64,000 nt of DNA, from assembly GCA_963922205.1 (NCBI GenBank), contig CAWUHX010000046.1, forward strand, positions 62,001 through 126,000, written 5' to 3'. Numbering within the stretch: the first letter of the stretch is position 1; each line of letters opens with the position of its first letter. This stretch comes from Romanomermis culicivorax. Its lineage: Eukaryota; Nematoda; Enoplea; Mermithida; Mermithidae. The notes below the pieces were generated by a model that was not told the origin of the DNA, did not search any database, and saw only the letters and a list, made by a program, of their open reading frames with translations. Below are positions 56,600-64,000 of the stretch, piece after piece. The translations under genes were made by a program, and so were the position numbers.

Positions 56600-57762
56600 T
56601 TTCACTCTAATTCGCTAGCATCTCACGAAAAATACACATTTAACTTAGAAATTCGGATCTGAATGTTTCCGGACTTTACCCATCAGATCCCAGCTGAGGT
56701 ATTTATAATTAACTCTTTCAACTTGCATTTTACTAAAAAATTTCAGATTGCTGATACACTGGTTCCATTTTCCCAAAAGAAGATTACTGTTGTGGTTACT
56801 TGTCACATTCGACCACCCCAAATCTTGGCTGTAATTCGATGCTTTTGATCTTATATCGCGGCTCTTTTGATGCAAGAAAGAACCAACGCTGATGGCTGAA
56901 AAATTAAAATTCCACATTTTTGGAGGCCGTTTTAGTTTTACGGAGCTTACCGAAGTTCAACAAGTAAAGTTCAAAAATCATGGGCAGTGCACGCATACAT
57001 GCACGCGGGGGGTTGGGGGGGGTTTTGACCCCCAGCAGATTTTTATTGACCCTCAGCAGATTCTTGATGACCCCCAACAGATTTGACTATCCCAGCAATA
57101 ATAAAGAAATTGACGAAGGAAAATGAGCATAAGAGAAGAGAAAGTCGTCATGAAAATGGAAATGGTGCTGTAGTTTTCTAAACAAAGCATACTTGATTCC
57201 AAATGAGTAACATTAAAACTTTCAAAATTGCTGTCTAAGCAAACTATTTCACGTATCTATCTAATGAAGGTGTGAGAATATGCTGTTTGTATGTTAGAAA
57301 ACCTCTCCAAGACCTTTCTTTTCATTATCAAGAACGAAAAAAATTTTTGTATTCCACCCCTGTCCTGGCTGACCCCCAGCAGAATTTCTATGCTGTGCAT
57401 GTATGGCACTAATTTAATATTGAAAAGCTGTGGTTTTTTGAGAGCAAGTTTTTCACCGAAAAACACGTGTTTCTTCCCTGTATGACGTTAATTTAGAAAA
57501 TTTATTATTATCATAATATCTGTTCATTAGTCTTTCTTACAAAACACACCTAAATCGCCACTTGTTTTGGCAACATGCTAGAACGCGCATGCGTGTTCAA
57601 TGTATAATATATATGCAAGTTTTCATTAAAAAAGTCAATGCAAATCTTCTTGATCTTTGTTATGGCCTGTACAACCGCGTAAAATTGAAAAAAAACTTTA
57701 TTATATTCGACAATATAGAACAACAATAAATGATATATTCAGGGTTCAAATCCCAGTAGTTA
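56600..57762. repeat. Duplicated segment, copy 1 (with MITE A insertion)
   Basis: It aligns along its length with 61007-61733: GATTGCTGATACACTGGTTC, CTTATATCGCGG, CTTACCGAAGTTCAACAAGT, then after the MITE CCGAAAAACAC, GACGTTAATTTAGAAAATTT, and finally CAGGGTTCAAATCCCAGTA. Confidence 0.8.
56994..57405. mobile_element. MITE family A, complete copy
   Basis: About 412 bp with inverted ends CATACATGCAC / GTGCATGTATG. It is G-rich just inside the left end, with GACCCCCAGCAGA near both ends, and it is non-coding. The interior contains GTCGTCATGAAAATGG, the counterpart of the site into which the LTR element jumped in the 31.7-kb copy. Confidence 0.8.
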
Positions 57763-58914
57763 TATGGGCCAGTACAGGGGGTACACAAAAGATACCCCTG
57801 TACAAAACATATACTTCAAAGTTTGCCATCTTAACTGTGTGGGGCAATACAGGGGGTGTAAAAAGCATAGCCGGTGATCCCAATTCATATAACATGGGGG
57901 CGATACAGGGCGTGTAGAAAGTATGGTCAATGATGTGATACGATCAGAATTTTATTAAGTGTGTGGGGCGATACGAGATGGGGGGTTAAAAAGTATACCG
58001 GAAGCTTCAACCCATAAATCTCTACTTCAATGTAGAAAATACGCCCAAAGCTTCAACGGGTAAAATTCGACCTCAATGTTCGCTATGATCAACTCACATG
58101 TTGAAATTGATGATGCAATGTACACTAAAAAATTTTAAAAAATGTGCCTGAAGGTAATAGAATCTAACGATTCAACAGTTTTACTTGTTTTTTTACAAAA
58201 ATTTCACGAAAAATTTTGTTCGGAACACATTTTTTACATATTTGTGACACGTTTTTTGATGATTCCCTATACTTAAGCATTGTTTTTGAGACAGGACTTT
58301 TCACAAAATGCAATGAATATCTTGTCTCTAAACAGTGGAAAATGTGTCCCGAAATTAATGTTTGAGCACAGGGAATAATCTAAGAGCGTGTCCAGAATAT
58401 GTAAAAAATGTGTTCCAAACAAAATTTTCAAACAAAAAACGAGTAAAACCATTAGATCGTTAGATTCTATGACCCTTAGGCGTTTTTTTAAAATTTTTAA
58501 GTAAACATTGTATCATTAATTTCAACTTCTGAGTCAGTTGAGGCGAAAATTGAGGTCGAATTTTACCTGTTGAAGCTTCAGGACTAGTTTATAGATGGAA
58601 GTCCAATTTTACGGGTTGAAGCTTCCAGCGTACTTTCTACATGGAGGTCGAATTTTACACATGAAGCTTCTGGCGTACTCTCCACACCCCCCTGTATTGC
58701 CCGACACTCTTAACAAAATTCGATTTGTATTACATCATCGACCATACTTTCTACACCCCTTGTATCGTCCTTTGCACATTATAAGAATTCAGATCGTCCA
58801 GTATACTGTCTACACACTCTGTAACGCCCCACACAGTCAAGGCGACAAATTTTGATGTATAAGTTTTGCACGGAGGTATCTTTTGTGTACCCCCTATATG
58901 GGCCCTTAACTACT
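57755..58914. mobile_element. Large foldback element
   Basis: Two arms of about 540 bases (57755-58300 and 58380-58914) are diverged reverse complements. Examples are GGGGGTACACAAAAGATACC against GGTATCTTTTGTGTACCCCC, and GAATCTAACGAT against ATCGTTAGATTC. The outer ends read AGTAGTTA / TAACTACT. The arms also contain direct subrepeats (GGGGCGATACAGGG, GAAGCTTCAACCC). There is no transposase. Confidence 0.8.
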
Positions 58915-59740
58915 AATGTATCTCAAAAGTTGAACTGTAGAATTTTGAATTGAAACAAGTTGGCCTAGTATGCCCCTTGATAATTTTGGAACAGCGAGAA
59001 GTTTTTATAAGGCTCTGCTTGGTTGAAAGGCATCCGTCTGCTTTGGTTCCAAAATCATCAAAACAATCTGCCTGTTTTTTCTGATCATTCAACTATTATC
59101 GGACTCAAGAGGATGTTAGAGCGTCAAGTTTTACGGAACACTTCCATAATTTGTGTCAATGAACCAAAGATGAGATTTTGAAGAATAAAAATTTTTAAAT
59201 TTTTGTCTAAAAAATGCATCTTGATCGATTACATAAATGGAAGCCTCGAGAAAAATTAACTTTGCCTCTACAATGAAAACTCAAGAAAAAAACTTACCTT
59301 GCACCTTTTTTCTCAAAATCTACCCCAAATCACACGCAATTCGAAAAATCAGTTTTGAAAACTTCGTTCGAGAAATTAAAATTTTCTTATTGAATTGAAA
59401 CTGTAGTTTAACTAAGTTCGACGATAAACCTTGTTCGAAACTCACCCACAGTCTGCTTTTTATTAAATTTTTGTAAAAAGAAAAATGATGATGAAAAATG
59501 TTTGCACAATGTTTCTTTTGTAGTATTTTTTATTTAAAAAATATGCAAAGTTATTTCCAAAGTCGCATGAATTTCCAGTTGTATTTGAAATATGACCCAG
59601 TAAGAAAGAGTAAAAATTTGACATAGTGCTTGCGTAAGGTTTTTGGTATGGGGTTTGTAGTACATAGATTACAGGTGCGTGTAGCAGGACTGGCACCATC
59701 GAACGTTTATTTACTTGGGGGCTGTTTGAGACAAGAAACT

Positions 59741-59990
59741 TATAGTCTGTTTTTTATAAAATGCTTCTAAAATGAAGAATGACAACAATCAGTAGTAGCA
59801 TCAAAATCGTTCACGCAAAGCTTTTGCAGTAAGATTTTTTGCTCAAAAAATTGCTAACGACTGGTTGAGTAAGCTCACAAACTTGCAGTTCGTTGTTACG
59901 TATGATTCAGCAGAAAATCATAAAAACATGGAATAGTACTTGCTTTCGACTTTTATTATTTAGAAGCATTTCAGGAAAAACAGATTATAA
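59741..59990. mobile_element. MITE family B, best copy
   Basis: 250 bp with about 30-base inverted ends: TATAGTCTGTTTTTTATAAA on the left and the complementary GGAAAAACAGATTATA on the right, bounded by TA. The TIR and TA ends suggest a Tc1/mariner-type mobiliser (inference). Confidence 0.75.
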
Positions 59991-61006
59991 GTGTGTGTGT
60001 CAGAATCATAAAACTGAAAACGATGAGAAATTGTAATGGGTATTTGGACTCCGATTGTTTTACTGTGATCAACTCGAGATGGTAGTCCATAAAGAATGAG
60101 AAAGAACGATTCTAAGCTGTATATTGATCGGCATGGAACTTCCTATATTTCACATGAACCCAAAAGACGACCGGACCGATTTGGAGTTTCTAATTTATTG
60201 AGGATGGTAAATACATAAAACTGTAAGAAAGTCATTAATTTGATATAAAATTCCGTATTTATACCGCCCTAATGATTAATTGTACCAGTTGCTTATATGT
60301 TAGCTTCCATTTTCATTTGCCATATTAGTTAATGTGTTTTAAAATAAAGAAAATAAAAAGTCGGTTGGTTACATAAAGAAGTTCATATTTGTTACAAAAC
60401 ATACGGAATAGTTTTATAGGTCAAATATAAGAAGATGATAGAATACGCAAAAGAATAATGATGTAAAACGAGCAGAAAATATTCGAAAGGGCAGAAAGTA
60501 GAGGCGGACAGATGAGATAGGGAACGTGAAGGATAGTGGTCGGTCGGAAAAATGAGAAAAGGCAAGGGAGTGAAAACTGACTGAAAACTGACTGAAAAAT
60601 GAAGAAGAAACGCAGTTTATATACACAAAAATGTACATAAAATCTATCATAAAAACTAGTCACATGATGCAATGAAAGCTACTAAGTTGGGGCGAGGTAT
60701 CTAGACAGAATAGTAGAAGAAATAAGTTGGACGATTATGATTCAAAAAACATAATGATGAAAAAGTAGAATTAAGAAAGAAGAATGTTTTTAGGAAGTTT
60801 TAGGCATGAATTTAGCATATTTGGCATGATGGAAGGAAATGATAAGACAAAAAAGTATGATAAAAACAATAGAAATAAAAAGAAAATAATGAAAATGGAT
60901 GCAAAATGATCAGAGAACTGAAAATTTTAATGAGGTGAGGAGGAGAACCAGTGAAACTACAGTAATGGCCAGTTACAGTAATTCCAGGATTCTCACACTT
61001 GCATTT
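59991..61006. other. Intergenic, A-rich, nothing recognised
   Basis: Purine-rich text around 60400-60900 yields only long, low-complexity - strand ORFs of Phe/Ser/Ile. No gene is supported. Confidence 0.35.
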
Positions 61007-61733
61007 CACTCTGATGATTCACAAGTATTTCAAGAAAAATGCACATTTAACCTAGAAATTTGGGTCTGAATGTTTCCAGATTTTACCCATTAAATCCAAG
61101 ATCATGAATTGTTTCTTATTTGCATTTTACTATAAAATTCTCAGATTGCTGATACACTGGTTCCATTTTCCCAAAGGAGATTACTGTAATTTTTAGTTAC
61201 TTGTCACATTCGGCACCTCCAAATCTTGCCTGTAATCCGATGCATCTGATCTTATATCGCGGGTTCTTTGATGCAAGGAAAAACCAACGCTGACGGCTGA
61301 AAGATTGAAATTTCACATTTTTGAAGGTCCTTTCAGACTCATGGAGCTTACCGAAGTTCAACAAGTAAAGTTCAAAAATCATGGGTTAATTAAATATTGA
61401 AAAGTTGTGGTTTTCTGAGAGCAGGTTTTTTTCCGAAAAACACACGTTTTTTCTCTGCATGACGTTAATTTAGAAAATTTATTATTATGATAATATCTGT
61501 TCATTAGCATTTCTTGGAAAACATACTGAAACCATGACTTGTCATGATAATGTGCTAAAACGTTCATGCGTTTTGAAAGTATAACACAAGATGCAAGTTT
61601 TGATTGAAAAAATTATTGCAAGCCTTTTTAATGGCCTGTACAACCGCACAAAATTGTAATAAACTTTATTATATATGACAATATAAAACAAAAATAAACG
61701 ATATATTCAGGGTTCAAATCCCAGTACCATATG
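61007..61733. repeat. Duplicated segment, copy 2 (without MITE A)
   Basis: Diverged copy of 56600-57762. At 61385 the text passes directly from CATGGG to TTAATTAAATATTG, where copy 1 holds the 412-bp MITE. Homology stops at CAAATCCCAGTA, exactly where the foldback begins in copy 1. Confidence 0.8.
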
Positions 61734-64000
61734 AAATTAGGGAAAAAGCCTTTACAGTCGAAGTCAAATAGTATATACCTCCAAGGGGTCAGACTCTGCC
61801 GTATGTATGAGCCAAGCATACTTAATAAGTGAGTTTGCTTAATTTTGACTCAAATTTCTCATAACATCGAAACTATGACAAGTGTAACAGTTTAGCGAAA
61901 AAATTTGTTAATTCAGTTTGTGTAAGAAACTTTGAGCGTTTAAAATCACAAAAAATCTTCCAAAGAGCTCGAAGGCGCAAATAATTGATCATCACATTTT
62001 TGTTGTCAACAAAAAATTTTGAAGGTCCTGCAATTCGCAAAAATGAAACACAGAAGCCTACATTCTTTTTACAATTTCCGAGTTAATTTTTATCCCCAAA
62101 AATATGCATAGGTCGGTAAAAAATTCAATCTGATGTTCCTGATGTTTGATTCCTTTGAAACACAATCCATGCTTAACCCCCAACCAATCTCAAAGGTTCT
62201 CTGTAAAAAAACTGCTGGTGAACAAGCCGGAAAGCACTAAACTCTGATTTCTTGCAACATGTTCTTTAACGTCGTTTTGTATTGAATTCATATTCAATGT
62301 GGATTACTGTTGTGTGGAGTGCCTGGGCGCATTGCTCAATAGTGATCTACACAAAGCGTAGATCTCTTCTTCCAGTCAGTTGAGATAGACTTTCGTTGGG
62401 TGGAGTGATCAAACTGAAGTCCAATTTCATATCCAGCTACAGGTCGGAACTTTAACCTCCCGCCAGAGCCAGAAGTAAAACTTCTTCCAAGTTCGGCATA
62501 CAGCTGGAGGTATGATGAAAACTTGAGCTTCATCAACATTTTATTTTCTCAGCTACATCACTATTTATTTCCAGAAGAATTGACACCATTTTCACTTTGA
62601 CTGATTGCACCTTCAGCTTTTGAGTCAATGTGTAGAGGCGAGTTTGTGAAGAATATGGTGAGGCGAAGGAACTATACTCAGTTGCACCCAAATTGTATTT
62701 CAAAAAAAAATTTGAACGCTTTGATGTTGACGTGATCCCCATTTAGAGCATTCCTAGAACTTTTGAATTCTCTCTTACTAGCTACAGAGCTACTTGAAGT
62801 CAACAAATATTGCATCGCAATCTTGGAAGTTGTCTCAATTATTCAGTTAAGTAATAATTTTTATGATGGCATGTCTCACTTTGCGCAGTTTAATATGTCC
62901 ACTCTGCAAAATGTTGTCAAAACAAATGATGTCCACTGCTGCCTTTTGGGTTAAAAACCGTTTCAGCATAAAGTACCTACTCGACTAGTGTGTTTCATGA
63001 TCCAAAATAAACCCCAATTGTCGACAATGAAACCCTCCAAGCTTTGGCATTTTTTAATGTACCACCAAATAATACGCAGGATTTTCTGGAGGCTTTTTTG
63101 TTTACCGTATGTGCATGTGTTCGACTTTCGGCGTTAGGGTCAGGCGGGATGGACACTGTGAAAAGTGGGCAAGTACAAAATTTACATTGATTCATTTTGC
63201 CACTGGTTCCTGTATTTTTGGTTATTTTTCATTTTGCGTTTCTGGTTACATTTTTATGCGTCATCCAATTGTGTTATTTTGTTATTTATTTGTATTGACG
63301 TCGTCATATTGAATATCCAATACAAGCTCAACACGGTAACTTGTATTGTTTTGTGAGCACAGTGGAGGTTCTGTAAGAATAGAAAATTGGAAACGAGGGT
63401 AGGAATTCCCTGTCCAAAGTCACAGTGTTCTGCCTGAGATTAGAAAGCTTCCTGGTGAGGTATCTGTGCATCCAGAGAGGGTTCTGATGTGTTGTGTTTT
63501 TTTAGCCTGTGGTTGAACTGTTGCAACTTCTTTTGTGTAAAACCAAAGGTCTCTTCTTGCCACATCCACAGTAGCCTAACAGGCCGGAGTTAGAGTCCGG
63601 GTCGTTTACATGGACAACTCTCTGTGAGCTCATTTTGGTTTACTCTAGTTTTGTGATACGATAGGTGTGGGTGTTGGCGAACAGTGTGTTGCACTATATC
63701 GAAGGCATCACAAGATGGAGTCCTAGCAATTCATTTTCTAATTTTTATTCACATCAAAGAGAAATGATGCAGTTGGCTGTAACAACAGAGAGACTGAAAA
63801 AGGATAGCTAGATCGAGTCAGCGGCTGGAAGGATGTCATCAGTAACAAATGATGAAAAGCGCTTGTTGCTGATGTCAAATATGGTACAGAGCGCTTGTGA
63901 AAAATTTAATTGATCATATGAATGAGATATAACAACGGAAATTTGCTAGAATATTGCAAACACAAATCGACATTTGGAGAAGGAGTCAAAATATTATCGA
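61734..64000. other. Intergenic to window end, nothing secure
   Basis: Two short adjacent - strand ORFs (62533-62742 and 62336-62539) overlap by a few bases and are unassigned. At about 63860 the phrase GTTGCTGATGTCA matches the core of the retrotransposon leader array, perhaps the edge of a related element outside the window. Confidence 0.3.

Noticed and set aside
62336..62742. Two adjacent short - strand ORFs
   Set aside because: The overlapping stop/start arrangement looks operon-like, but neither has a recognisable motif and the setting is eukaryotic repeat-rich DNA.

Overview
The window looks like nuclear DNA of a small-genome animal, most probably a nematode (inference). It is AT-rich. 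Introns begin with GT and end with a T-rich stretch before TTTCAG or TTAAG, and several are only 57-60 bases long. There is a leucine tRNA gene with a short intron, a p47-type gene with a 3' splice site just upstream of its ATG as in spliced-leader genes, and a mariner relic. No bacterial operons, rRNA or CRISPR arrays are visible.

Layout. (1) 0.5-18.5 kb, + strand: one long gene for a secreted protein, with 13 exons that I could chain. A signal-peptide exon is followed by five cysteine-rich PAN/Apple-like modules separated by Ser/Thr-rich mucin-like linkers. Every exon I can define is bounded by phase-1 introns, so each module is an interchangeable cassette. Two places carry frame damage: an extra base in the third PAN exon, and an out-of-frame repeat piece before the mucin exon. 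The introns hold satellites, foldbacks, tRNA-like tandem units and the mariner relic. (2) 18.5-26.7 kb: repeat-rich intergenic DNA with duplicated blocks, GGCGC hairpins and an inverted pair of G/C-run MITEs. (3) 26.8-31.5 kb, + strand: an eight-exon p47/NSFL1C-type p97 (Cdc48) cofactor with UBA-like, SEP and UBX domains; this is the most securely identified gene. (4) 31.8-48.0 kb: a nearly complete, recently inserted Ty3/gypsy LTR retrotransposon read on the - strand. Its LTRs are 1.39 and 1.40 kb, with about 18 substitutions and one 8-bp indel between them and an ATAA target duplication. (5) 48.0-64.0 kb: mostly mobile-element debris, with one tRNA-Leu(CAA) gene and a few unconvincing ORFs.

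The retrotransposon is the most unusual object. Read 5' to 3' it has an LTR, a PBS, a 3.7-kb leader containing about a dozen copies of a GTTGCwGAyGTCA motif mostly spaced about 66 bp apart, gag, an uncharacterised Pro/Ala-rich ORF, and an envelope-like glycoprotein with its own ATG and signal peptide. After the envelope membrane span the reading frame continues directly into a retropepsin domain. Then come a second complete retropepsin, RT, RNase H, integrase and the other LTR. An env-like gene between gag and pol, fused to a protease, is not the usual gag-pol-env order. Three in-frame stops and one or two frameshifts suggest that this copy is defective, although some could be recoding sites.

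Insertion order can be read directly. A copy of the site without the LTR element is preserved in a related MITE near 57 kb. That MITE in turn lies in a segment whose second copy near 61 kb lacks it.
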